A DNA stretch of 31,419 bases from a virus, in the IMG/VR virus record IMGVR_UViG_3300038701_001684, positions 1 to 31,419 of that record; one strand, written 5' to 3'. Shown in pieces: positions 8,309-16,682 of this stretch; the stretch's first letter is position 1; every line of letters begins with the position of its first letter. A program made the position numbers and the translations under genes. The notes below the pieces were generated by a model. The model was not told the origin of the DNA. It saw only the letters and a list, made by a program, of their open reading frames with translations, and did no database searches.

Positions 8309-9031
8309 ATGGCTGATAAAAGCTACATTGGCAAGGGCAAGGTCCACCTGAACGGCCGTTATGTCGGCAACGTATCCGCTCTCTCCGTGGCCATTCAGGA
8401 AGAGAAAAAGGACCTGATCGACTACACCAGCGCAGGCGGCGGAAACTACAACTCGCTGCGCCGGATAACCGGCGTTGAAGTCACTATGACCATGCACGAT
8501 CTGAGCAAGGAGAATCTTGCTATGGCGCTGTATGGCTCGACGTCTGCCGTGACTGCTGTCACCGCCACGGATGAGTCGATCTCCGCCGGGTCTGACCTCG
8601 CCACCCTGATCAAAACCGCAAACGTCATCGACACCAGCAAGACCGTGACCGTTACCACCGATCCGTCTGGCACCACCTACACCGAGGACACCGACTATAC
8701 CGTGTCGGCAGCAGGCATCACTCCGATTGCAACCGGGTCGATCACTGCATCTGAGAGTCTTTTGATCACATATGACAAAAAGGCGGTCGACGTTGTGCAG
8801 GCACTGACAACCTCGGCTCAGGAGTTCGATATGGTCCTGGACGGGCTGAACGAGGCGCAGTCCGGGGTTCCGGTGTTTATCAATGCCTTTCGTGCAAAGT
8901 TCGGTGGAGCGCAGGGGCTTGGTTTCATCGGTGATGAGTTTGCCGAGATACAGCTGACCGGCGACATTCTGAAAGATACCACCATCACCGGTTCCGGCCT
9001 GTCCCAGTACATGGTTATCAAAGCGGCATAA
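8309..9031 (+). CDS. Major tail tube protein
   Basis: 240 aa. It begins ADKSYIGKGKVHLNGRYVGNVSALSVA, the usual opening of siphovirus tail tube proteins; a strand-rich first domain includes EVTMTMHDLSKENLAMAL. A central region (~residues 100-160) includes TVTTDPSGTTYTEDTDYTVSAAGI, an inserted Ig-like domain often seen in these proteins. It ends in a region typical of tube subunits (GGAQGLGFIGDEFAEIQLTGDIL). SD-like AGAGGTGAATTAAA precedes the ATG. Location just before tape measure agrees. Confidence 0.8.
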   Translation: MADKSYIGKGKVHLNGRYVGNVSALSVAIQEEKKDLIDYTSAGGGNYNSLRRITGVEVTMTMHDLSKENLAMALYGSTSAVTAVTATDESISAGSDLATLIKTANVIDTSKTVTVTTDPSGTTYTEDTDYTVSAAGITPIATGSITASESLLITYDKKAVDVVQALTTSAQEFDMVLDGLNEAQSGVPVFINAFRAKFGGAQGLGFIGDEFAEIQLTGDILKDTTITGSGLSQYMVIKAA

Positions 9032-9074
9032 CCCATCAAGGCCACGGACGGCTGCCCATATTGAGTAACCACGC

Positions 9075-10985
9075 ATGGCGATAAAAGACCGCGTTATCGA
9101 GATTGCCTATAAGCTCAAGGACCAGTTCACGGCCGGGACCAAGAAGATCGCCGGGTCGCTGCGCAAGGTCGAGACGGCATCCGATAAATCAACCGACAAG
9201 ATGGTGCGCAATAACAAGCGCGCCTCGTCGTCGTTTGGCGGAATTTCACGTGCGGTCGGGCCTGTCAAACTCGCAATTCTCGGACTGGGCGCCGCTATTG
9301 CCGGGATCATCGCATCTATTGGCAAATGGACAAAGGCGGCTGCTACACAGGAGCGCGCAGAAACCAAACTCGCCACATCCCTGAAGAGCCTGGCCGGCGC
9401 AACCGATGATCAGGTCAAGGCGCTGTATGACCAGGCCGCCGCACTGCAGCAGGTTACTGGTTATGGTGACGAGGCGACAATCTCCGCGCAGGCCATGCTG
9501 GCCACGTTTAAACTCAACGCCAGCCAGATCCAGCAGCTGACCCCGCTATTGCTCGACACTGCAGAAGCGCAGCGCAAGATGGGCAATGAGAGCGTTGACC
9601 TGGAATCAATCGCAATCGCGCTTGGTAAGGCATTCACATCCGGCATTGGCTCCCTGTCCCGGTACGGCATTGCGCTGACAGATGCGCAGAAAGAGGCCTT
9701 TAAGCTGGCCGACCAGCAAGGCAAGGTCAATCTGTTGGTGCAGGCCCTGACGGAAAATTACGGCGGGCTCGCTGAGGCAGTAGGCAAACAGTACGACGGC
9801 TCGATCCGTGGCGCCGATGCTGCGCAGGGTGATTTCCTCGAAACGCTGGGGAGGGTATTCACGCAGAACAAGGCCTGGATCAAGTTAGTTCAGGAGGTCA
9901 AGGCGGTATGGGAGTCTTTGGCCGAGGGTATCGCAGGATCTGGTAAAGAGATCGGCCACGCCGTCACGCGCATAGCGCAGGGACTCACCACACTTATCGG
10001 AGGCATCCGGATCACGTTCAACACTGCGCAGATCGTGATCAAGAGCGCCGCTGTCGCTGTCGCCGAGTCGGTTCAATTCATCCTCCGCGCATTGTCAAAA
10101 GTCTCATTTGGGGCTCTATCAAAGCGGCTCAAGAAAGACGCCGACGATATCAAGCGGTACGCGAGGGAACTGCGAGAAGGGATTACGGACGATTTCGGCG
10201 ATATCGAAGAGGCCTCAAATAGCATCATCGGAGCCTGGTCTGACATGGATGATGCTGCTGAGGATGTCAAGAAATCCACCGACGAACTCACAAAATCAAC
10301 GAAGGACCTTGGAAAGAAAACTAACGATACAAAGAAATCAATAAAACAAGAAAAAGACGAAATCATAAAGCACAACACCGCGCTTGAGGCCGCGAAGAAG
10401 AAAGTCGATGAGTATAAAAAAGCGAAGGAGAAGGCAAATGACGTAAGGCTTGAGTTCGAAGACTTTGTCGAGGGGCTTGGCGGTGGCGGCGGGCAAGATG
10501 ACCCGCCGGACTACATAGACGCCTCGTATGAGCGCCTGAAGGCACAGAACGCCCTGGATACCGGCAACTATGACGAAGCTATCGAGAAGGCAAGGTCTGC
10601 CGCCGATATGGTCAAGCAGATCGGAGAGTCTGGCGAGTATTCAAACTACGAAGTCACGAACCTGGGCAAGACGATCCGCAATGTTGCGGTTGAGGCCGCG
10701 AACCGGAAGGCAGAGACATCGCTGATCGACGGCGAGAAAGAGAAGACCGAGATCGAGCAGGTCAAGGAGTTGCTATCCAATGTCCCGGCCAACATCGACC
10801 AGGCCAGCCTGTCACAGAGCTTCCGGGAGGCCCTGCAGACCCTCCAGGCAGAGGCAAGCCAGAACCCGGTGGTGGTCAAGGTACAAACGGTCCAGGAGAC
10901 GACCCACAACGGTGTGCGCGGCTACAGCGACGGCACAGACTACATCGAGACTGAATCCCGCAAGCGAGGAATTAGACCGCAATGA
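9075..10985 (+). CDS. Tail tape measure protein
   Basis: 636 aa. Amphipathic helices fill the N-terminus; a hydrophobic stretch spans about residues 60-85 (VKLAILGLGAAIAGIIASIG). The central part (~90-260) has the typical YGDEATISAQAMLATFKL ... VDLESIAIALGKAF region of small tape measure proteins. A long charged coiled coil (~400-470) is followed by a GGGGG linker. The length is modest, so the tail should be short. Only 43 bases separate it from the tail tube gene, which leaves no room for the usual tail assembly chaperones (gpG/gpT type). The SD is weak. Confidence 0.82.
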   Translation: MAIKDRVIEIAYKLKDQFTAGTKKIAGSLRKVETASDKSTDKMVRNNKRASSSFGGISRAVGPVKLAILGLGAAIAGIIASIGKWTKAAATQERAETKLATSLKSLAGATDDQVKALYDQAAALQQVTGYGDEATISAQAMLATFKLNASQIQQLTPLLLDTAEAQRKMGNESVDLESIAIALGKAFTSGIGSLSRYGIALTDAQKEAFKLADQQGKVNLLVQALTENYGGLAEAVGKQYDGSIRGADAAQGDFLETLGRVFTQNKAWIKLVQEVKAVWESLAEGIAGSGKEIGHAVTRIAQGLTTLIGGIRITFNTAQIVIKSAAVAVAESVQFILRALSKVSFGALSKRLKKDADDIKRYARELREGITDDFGDIEEASNSIIGAWSDMDDAAEDVKKSTDELTKSTKDLGKKTNDTKKSIKQEKDEIIKHNTALEAAKKKVDEYKKAKEKANDVRLEFEDFVEGLGGGGGQDDPPDYIDASYERLKAQNALDTGNYDEAIEKARSAADMVKQIGESGEYSNYEVTNLGKTIRNVAVEAANRKAETSLIDGEKEKTEIEQVKELLSNVPANIDQASLSQSFREALQTLQAEASQNPVVVKVQTVQETTHNGVRGYSDGTDYIETESRKRGIRPQ

Positions 10986-11497
10986 TCAATTTTGAACTTG
11001 GCGGCGTAGTCATTCCTGACATGGCCGGATTTAACCTACAACAGCGGTATAGCCCTGTCGACGGCGGCAGCGCTGTCCTCCGGTCCATGAACGGTACTGC
11101 CGTCAAGATGACCCACTGGGAGAAAACCCGCATCGTCACATCCGCCACAGGATGGATACCTCCGGCGCTGCAGATGCTGGACTATGCCTCTGCTATGACA
11201 ATGAAATGCATTGCGCCGATGCACGCCCAATCTGCCAGCAACGTGATCACGATATCCGCAGATCGGCGCATCGATACCGGGGCTGACCCGTTCGGTATGG
11301 CCCTGGTCGGCGATGACTGGGTTGATACCGCAGTCTCCATGAGTGTTGACGAAGCGACGCTGACGACCGTCACTGGCGCCACACTATATCGCGTTGGCTG
11401 GTATCCACAGTTCACCGTCTATGCCGCCAGGCCGCAGGACAACAGCGACCTGGGCGGACCATCCTACAGCTGGACCCTGGAAGCGGAGCAGGCCTGA
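10982..11497 (+). CDS. Distal tail-type protein
   Basis: 171 aa, ATGA overlap with tape measure gene, one-base overlap with the next. Mostly beta; begins INFELGGVVIPDMAGFNLQQRY and ends PSYSWTLEAEQA. In this position, right after tape measure, siphoviruses encode the distal tail protein or a lambda M-like minor tail protein. Composition fits; no definitive motif. Confidence 0.5.
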   Translation: MINFELGGVVIPDMAGFNLQQRYSPVDGGSAVLRSMNGTAVKMTHWEKTRIVTSATGWIPPALQMLDYASAMTMKCIAPMHAQSASNVITISADRRIDTGADPFGMALVGDDWVDTAVSMSVDEATLTTVTGATLYRVGWYPQFTVYAARPQDNSDLGGPSYSWTLEAEQA

Positions 11498-13143
11498 TGC
11501 GCTGGAAGGCAAGAGTCACGCTCGGCGGGTCTGATGTATCGGCCAGCGTGGTAGGCAGGATCAACATCGAGGCGGAGGAGTCGTCTGCCAGAATCGCGGA
11601 TTTCTCCATTATCCCTGCCACCGGGTCAATTGATGTCACCGATTGGACGGGCAAGGCCGTTGTCATCGATTACCTGACAATCGATGCATCAGGCTCAACG
11701 CTGACCGACAATACGGTATTCACCGGCACGGTCGACTTGCCGGTCTATGATCCGCAGACCGGGCTGGTGTCGTTTCAATGTACCGACGGCTATCAGCAGC
11801 GGTTCGAGAGCATGGACGAGTCCGCTATTCTCGCCGAGCTAGGCGGCTGGTATTCAGAGTCGGAATTCGGAGAGGCCGAGGACGGCTGGCAATATGCGCA
11901 GGACGTACTGTCGACAATTCCGAAATCATTTGATCTAAACGTTGACGGTTCGACCGGCGTACTAACCGCATGGGAGGCAAAGGTAACGCCAGATTTCTCC
12001 TTTGACGAGTCCGTGGTGATCGGCGGGTCCGTAGAGATAGAGCTTGCCAGGCAGCGCGAGATACACAATAAAAACGTCATCACATTTGAGTACCGGTTCA
12101 GCCGGTCTATCCACCGCGAGCATGATTACAATTGGCAAGTTCCAAGCTGGGATTTTTGCACCTATTACGCAGACACCCACGAACTCCCTAACAAGGAGCA
12201 GATCACCGATGCGGCAAACGGTATTGGCTGGGGCGTGCAACTCCCGATATCATTTACCGAACTACCAGACTCTGGGACCTACAACTGCGGCGGTAGCGTC
12301 GTATGGATCATTAACGAGGACTTGCAGGACCAGCTTGTCCGCCAAGCCGCCTGGACGTCCGTCAAGCGTTGGTCGCAGACCGTCACCGAGACCTACACGA
12401 TGACCGTGCAGGCGCCGCAGTCGATTACACATTTTGGCGAGATAGCCATCACCGACAAGGGATCACTGACGACCGATTACGACGACGCCAGCTGGGAGGA
12501 TTCCGAGGAAACATCGACTCCGGCCGGAGCGACCCAAGACGCCATAGACGACTGGATTATAGACCGGGCTGATCGGACAGAAAGCGATAACGCAATCGAA
12601 ACCAAGATCAACCTGGCGGCAGCCGCAGAACTTGAGGCGCACCGGAGGAACTACGTCACCTGGCAGGTGATGCCGATATCTCCTACCATCGAGCGATCAC
12701 ACACCGCCAAGCTTGATACCGCGCCCTACGAGGCGCAGGGAAAGGTGGCAGAGGTCAGGCATCTGATGGACATAGACAGCGGCGAGGCCATCACAACAAT
12801 CCGGATAGCGATATCAAAGTCCGGCACGTCCACGCCACCAACCCCAGACGTGCTGACAGCGCCATCAGCGCCATCAACAGCGCCAACTATTACTCCGCCT
12901 GCGACATCAACCGCTCTCGGCACGCAACTCGGCGGAAAATCAGGCGCCCCGGTTCATGACCCAAACGACGACGGATTCAGCGGCAACCACACGGTCACGG
13001 ACTTTGGCGCGGAGATATACCCACATCAATTCAAGGTCGACTCTGCAGCGATCGAGGACGAGGTGCGAAATGAGGCGACCGGCAGCACGTCGACAACCTA
13101 CAACATCGTTATCCCAGACGAAACACTGGTGATCAACGTATGA
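11497..13143 (+). CDS. Tail hub / baseplate protein
   Basis: 548 aa. The N-terminal ~100 residues read as a beta domain (RWKARVTLGGSDVSASVVGRINIEAEESSARIADFSI), typical of siphovirus tail hub proteins, then an alpha/beta region. The C-terminal linker (~450-485) is Pro/Ser/Thr/Ala-rich (TAPSAPSTAPTITPPATS) and the tail of the protein beta-rich. Overlaps both neighbours by one to four bases, hence translationally coupled. Likely the ring-forming tail-tip protein that joins tube and tip. Confidence 0.6.
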   Translation: MRWKARVTLGGSDVSASVVGRINIEAEESSARIADFSIIPATGSIDVTDWTGKAVVIDYLTIDASGSTLTDNTVFTGTVDLPVYDPQTGLVSFQCTDGYQQRFESMDESAILAELGGWYSESEFGEAEDGWQYAQDVLSTIPKSFDLNVDGSTGVLTAWEAKVTPDFSFDESVVIGGSVEIELARQREIHNKNVITFEYRFSRSIHREHDYNWQVPSWDFCTYYADTHELPNKEQITDAANGIGWGVQLPISFTELPDSGTYNCGGSVVWIINEDLQDQLVRQAAWTSVKRWSQTVTETYTMTVQAPQSITHFGEIAITDKGSLTTDYDDASWEDSEETSTPAGATQDAIDDWIIDRADRTESDNAIETKINLAAAAELEAHRRNYVTWQVMPISPTIERSHTAKLDTAPYEAQGKVAEVRHLMDIDSGEAITTIRIAISKSGTSTPPTPDVLTAPSAPSTAPTITPPATSTALGTQLGGKSGAPVHDPNDDGFSGNHTVTDFGAEIYPHQFKVDSAAIEDEVRNEATGSTSTTYNIVIPDETLVINV

Positions 13144-13466
13144 GCAAACGACAAGTCGAAGAACTGAATAGTCTGATCAGGCAGCGGAAGAATCGGCAGG
13201 GGCTTGGCAGTGCCAGCGAGCGGCAGCCAATCCCGTCAGGATCGGCAACATCAACTCTGCGAGAGAGTCAGCCAGAATCGTCAGGAGGTGGGATAGCATC
13301 CCCGAGAACCGAGGTACTTGCCGACAGGACGTATCACCCAGAATACCCAGTCTATTCGTCTGATGGGCTTTATGTGATTGTCTGGCAAGACATCGCGTCT
13401 GTTAAATTTCTGGATGCAGATTCTGTCGAAACTGTGGATGAGTATGGAGACCCTAACGCGCCATGA
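13140..13466 (+). CDS. Small tail-tip-associated hypothetical protein
   Basis: 108 aa, ATGA overlaps at both ends. Ser/Gln/Arg-rich unstructured N-terminus (residues 1-55), then a short beta hairpin with aromatic residues (YPVYSSDGLYVIVWQDIASVKFLDA). No known domain. Tight overlaps with a hub protein and a large tip protein suggest a partner in the tail-tip complex. GC falls within this gene. Confidence 0.5.
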   Translation: MSKRQVEELNSLIRQRKNRQGLGSASERQPIPSGSATSTLRESQPESSGGGIASPRTEVLADRTYHPEYPVYSSDGLYVIVWQDIASVKFLDADSVETVDEYGDPNAP

Positions 13467-15046
13467 GCAAGCCAGGGCCATCTCCATTTAAGCGAATCGC
13501 TATTCACGGATTTCCGTTTCACGGCGAGGTGCTTGATCACACGTTATACAAAACAACTGGCGGCACAAGATTCCTAGGCTCGTCGTATTGGCCTAACCCA
13601 AGTAACGTCCTGCTCAAAAAAATACAGGACTTGCCAGACAGGACAGGGAACGTTCTTGATGCTGCTGAGGGGTTTGATTGGAAAGACAGGCATCTGTACC
13701 ACCCGCCTTCAAAATACGATTTTATGCTAATCGATGAAGCGAATAATGCGTACACGATGGATGTCGATGTGTCTGTTGCAGGTAAAATAGCGACATTCAA
13801 TGTGCGCCTAAAAAAACGCTTTGGGTTGTTTGATGTGACCGGTTCGGCCACCGTCAATTACAGCAATAAAATCATCCACACTTTTGATGTCGATTTTACT
13901 TCAGAGACTCGACACTCAGGGTTATATGATTATGCAGTCAGGCAAAACCCGGATGGCAGGGATATTCTGATAGAAATTGACCCTTGGAATTTGCAATCAA
14001 ATTACCACGGATATTTAGCAATGATCTGCAGGGTGCAGATTAACGGCACAATCGATCCAGAAACAGGGACTGGGCTTTCAGCTACTGATTCAATTTATAA
14101 GACAGGCGATGACTGTATAGCCGATATAGTTACAACGGAAACGTCTAACACACTGCAAAAATATGTGCATGAAGTTTTAACGACGGAAACCGTTACATGC
14201 AATGCCGGAAATAAAGAATACAGTAGCACAACGCAGTACTCGTCAAATAAGCGGACGCCGACATCAGCCGAGCTTTCAAATCAATACATACAGAAATCAA
14301 TAGAGGGAGAGTTAACGGAAAGCACTGTCACAGATATAGTGATTGGCGGTTTTTATGATGAGGCTGGTGTTTTGCGCTATGTCGAAGAGTCGCGCTCGAT
14401 AGATAGAGTGTACACATCTGAATTTGATTTCTCCCTCACGTCAGCAAATGAAAAAACATCAGAACTACGCGGTTCAGATTTCTACTATATAACCAGCAAG
14501 ACTATCATTTCAGGGTCTGGGAATATGAAGATCGATGACACCATCACATCGACAATGGATTTAAAAATAAGCGGGGTAACTGTTGCATCTGGCGTTGCTG
14601 AATTCCATACCTACAACTATAAAATTTGGGATAGATATAGTGACACCGGGGTTGTGTCTGTCGATCTTTATGCGGGAACAGCACCGTGCGTTGCGTCGAG
14701 TCAAAACACAACCGGCATTTTGTATAAATCTTTTGTTGACCAGCACTACTCAACTGATCAGCAGTTAGGAATAACAGCGACAAACCCGGTAGGAAAAAAT
14801 CTCGATGTAGACATTGACGGAGTATCTGTATCCAGTGGTCCCACGACGGAATCGGCGTCACCTAAATTATTTTCTGTTAGAAAAACAAATAGGCTTTTCA
14901 GCGTTTTGCTGTCAACTGACTACGACACTGATCATTATGGAGCGTATACAAATGATGCGGAGATCACAGGACTGATAACAAATGTAAGCTATGACCCGTA
15001 TACGCACAGTATAGGGTCTTCCACGAGCCAAATAGGATATCTATAG
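13463..15046 (+). CDS. Large AT-rich tail-tip protein, family unrecognised
   Basis: 527 aa, ATGA overlap with the previous gene. No signal, no TM, no motif I recognise. It is Thr/Ser/Asp/Tyr-rich and likely all beta. It lies at the end of the tail module, where central fibre or tip proteins usually are. It is markedly richer in A and T than the hub and tape measure genes, like 3534-6163, so tip and adhesin genes share an acquired composition. Candidate receptor-binding protein by position only. Confidence 0.5.
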   Translation: MSKPGPSPFKRIAIHGFPFHGEVLDHTLYKTTGGTRFLGSSYWPNPSNVLLKKIQDLPDRTGNVLDAAEGFDWKDRHLYHPPSKYDFMLIDEANNAYTMDVDVSVAGKIATFNVRLKKRFGLFDVTGSATVNYSNKIIHTFDVDFTSETRHSGLYDYAVRQNPDGRDILIEIDPWNLQSNYHGYLAMICRVQINGTIDPETGTGLSATDSIYKTGDDCIADIVTTETSNTLQKYVHEVLTTETVTCNAGNKEYSSTTQYSSNKRTPTSAELSNQYIQKSIEGELTESTVTDIVIGGFYDEAGVLRYVEESRSIDRVYTSEFDFSLTSANEKTSELRGSDFYYITSKTIISGSGNMKIDDTITSTMDLKISGVTVASGVAEFHTYNYKIWDRYSDTGVVSVDLYAGTAPCVASSQNTTGILYKSFVDQHYSTDQQLGITATNPVGKNLDVDIDGVSVSSGPTTESASPKLFSVRKTNRLFSVLLSTDYDTDHYGAYTNDAEITGLITNVSYDPYTHSIGSSTSQIGYL

Positions 15047-15056
15047 GAGACTGGTT

Positions 15057-15320
15057 ATGAAATATATAATTTTGATTGCCATGGTATTGATCTCTGGGTG
15101 CGCGACATCACCCTACGGCACCGCCACAAGCGGCGGCGCGAATTACAGATACAGTAAGACGGCAGATGGTGATTGTGCGATTACGATAAATTCTGCGCGG
15201 GATATTGCAGGCGCAACTATTGCTATCGGTAACGACTGCTCTGTCGATGTCATCGCTGAGCAGGCAGGCGGAACTGACGCAATCCGGGTTATCGGAGAAC
15301 TCGTTGGCAAGATAAAATGA
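15057..15320 (+). CDS. Small lipoprotein
   Basis: 87 aa. A short n-region (MKYI), hydrophobic stretch and lipobox LISGC with the lipidated Cys at residue 16; Ala at +2 favours outer-membrane sorting. SD AGGAGA precedes the ATG. The mature part is short and Gly/Asp/Ala-rich (DCAITINSARDIAGATIAIGNDC). It lies between tail and lysis genes. It could be an outer-membrane spanin-like or superinfection-exclusion lipoprotein; no inner-membrane spanin partner is seen, so neither role is shown. Confidence 0.65.
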   Translation: MKYIILIAMVLISGCATSPYGTATSGGANYRYSKTADGDCAITINSARDIAGATIAIGNDCSVDVIAEQAGGTDAIRVIGELVGKIK

Positions 15321-15739
15321 ACGGCCACATTGTCTACCGAGTGGTCGACGGGTATAAGTACCAGCTTGTCGGCCCGGCACAGGTAGAGTCCGGCATTATC
15401 GGCATCAATGCCGACACTGAGTATCTGTTCCTGCGCAAAGACGGCCTGCTGATCGCCAAGTCCGGCTACTGCTGGGACGGTCCATCCGGGCCGAGTATCG
15501 ACACCAAAACGTTCAGGCGCGGCAGCCTGTTTCATGACGCCGGCTATCAGCTGATCCGGCGGGGGCTGCTCCCGAGATCCTACAAGCGGCAGATCGATGA
15601 CCTGCTCAAGCGGATCTGCCTGGAGGACGGGATGTCCAGCTTCCGGGCGTGGTATGTCCATCTGTCTGTTTTGATGTTCGGCAGTGGATCGTGCCTGCCA
15701 AACTCAGAGGCCAAGAAAATCCCGCAGGTCGCACCGTGA
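15317..15739 (+). CDS. DUF1353-family phage protein
   Basis: 140 aa, ATGA overlap with the lipoprotein gene. The family pattern is clear: GYCWDGPSGPSIDTKTFRRGSLFHDAGYQLIR at ~52-83, with an Asp/His pair (HD) in LFHDAGYQ, as in HxD-type DUF1353 proteins. Function of the family is unknown, but it is regularly found next to endolysins in tailed phages. The following endolysin's GTG overlaps its stop. Confidence 0.7.
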   Translation: MNGHIVYRVVDGYKYQLVGPAQVESGIIGINADTEYLFLRKDGLLIAKSGYCWDGPSGPSIDTKTFRRGSLFHDAGYQLIRRGLLPRSYKRQIDDLLKRICLEDGMSSFRAWYVHLSVLMFGSGSCLPNSEAKKIPQVAP

Positions 15740-16281
15740 GCGAACTGAAGCGCCACATAATCCAAGTCATCATGGACCGGGAAGGCGGCTACGTGGATCA
15801 CCCGGACGACTCCGGCGGCCCCACCCGATACGGAATCACCCAGGAGACCGCGCGCAGTTTTGGCTACAAGGGGCCAATGTCCGAGTTCCCGCGCGCAGAG
15901 GCGGAAAAAATCTACGAGGCCCGCTACTGGCACAGTCTAAAACTGGATCTGATCGAGCCTATATCTGCTGATATAGCAGAGGAACTGGCGGACACCGGAA
16001 TCAACATGGGAACGCACCGAGCCGCCACTTTCCTGCAGCGCAGTCTGAACGTGCTGAACGCCCAGGAGCGGTACTATCCGGACATCGAGGTGGACGGCTG
16101 GGTTGGCCGCATGACGGTGGGTGCCCTGAAAGAGCTGCTGCGCCGCCGCCAGGTGAACGGCGAACTGGTCATGCTCCGCATGCTCAATAGCCTACAGGGG
16201 GCGTCATACGTGCGCCTTGCCGAGCGGCGGGAAAAGGACGAAAGTTTTGTCTTCGGCTGGTTTCTGCACCGAGTGGCCTGA
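15736..16281 (+). CDS. Endolysin, GH108 lysozyme with PG-binding domain
   Basis: 181 aa from GTG 15736, overlapping the previous stop (GTGA). A longer frame begins inside the previous gene and is not credible. Residues 8-34 match GH108: MDREGGYVDHPDDSGG with catalytic Glu16 in EGGY, then TRYGIT. The C-terminal half (TGINMGTHRAATFLQRSLNVL ... DIEVDGWVGRMTVGALKELL) resembles peptidoglycan-binding domain 3 that accompanies GH108. It hydrolyses peptidoglycan for host lysis. No signal peptide, so a holin is needed; none is obvious in this cluster. Confidence 0.88.
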   Translation: MSELKRHIIQVIMDREGGYVDHPDDSGGPTRYGITQETARSFGYKGPMSEFPRAEAEKIYEARYWHSLKLDLIEPISADIAEELADTGINMGTHRAATFLQRSLNVLNAQERYYPDIEVDGWVGRMTVGALKELLRRRQVNGELVMLRMLNSLQGASYVRLAERREKDESFVFGWFLHRVA

Positions 16282-16439
16282 TGGATCTGGACAAACGCTA
16301 CCAGCTAGACCTGCGGGACAGAGTAGATCGGCATATCAGGCGAGGCTGGGTAATCACCTGCCGCGATCCGTTGACGGTACAGCGCGAAGGCGAGATTCGA
16401 GAGCTGATACATCCGTTTGCGCGGGACCAGAAAAGTTAA
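16281..16439 (+). CDS. 52-residue hypothetical protein after endolysin
   Basis: ATG shares its A with the endolysin stop (TGATG). The protein is soluble, charged and rich in Arg and Asp (MDLDKRYQLDLRDRVDRH ... ending FARDQKS). No TM, so not a holin. The one-base overlap in the operon favours a real gene. Function unknown. It is the last rightward late gene before the attachment region. Confidence 0.45.
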   Translation: MDLDKRYQLDLRDRVDRHIRRGWVITCRDPLTVQREGEIRELIHPFARDQKS

Positions 16440-16682
16440 CGGCAGGTCTTCCGGCTGTCTAAAATAAATCCTTTGGGTAAATAAAATCAACGGCTTATAT
16501 GGCTGGTTTTTGCTGTATTGTCTAATACTAACAGTCTGTCAATGCTCTGGTTCTGGTTGCAAATCAATCATATGCAGATATTCACAAACATGATGCTGCA
16601 TCATGGGGGTGTGCGCTTGTTTTTGTATATATTCAGCCACTTAAAAAAAATCTGTCTAATTGGTTTTCACGGCTGTCTAAAA
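16440..16682. other. Candidate phage attachment site (attP) with integrase arm-type repeats
   Basis: This AT-rich stretch lies between the endolysin operon and the convergent integrase. YTGTCTAA recurs four times on the + strand (16455-16462, 16518-16525, 16652-16659, 16673-16680). A longer 13-bp exact repeat, CGGCTGTCTAAAA, is at 16452-16464 and 16670-16682; the second copy overlaps the integrase C-terminal codons. A 7-3-7 palindrome CATGATG-CTG-CATCATG is at 16589-16605. An IHF-like AATCAATCATATG occurs at ~16562. Arm sites on both sides of a core are the expected attP layout; the core itself is not identified. Confidence 0.5.

Noticed and set aside
8309-9074. Programmed frameshift at the end of the tail tube gene
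   Set aside because: No slippery run near the stop and no extended overlapping frame before the tape measure gene.
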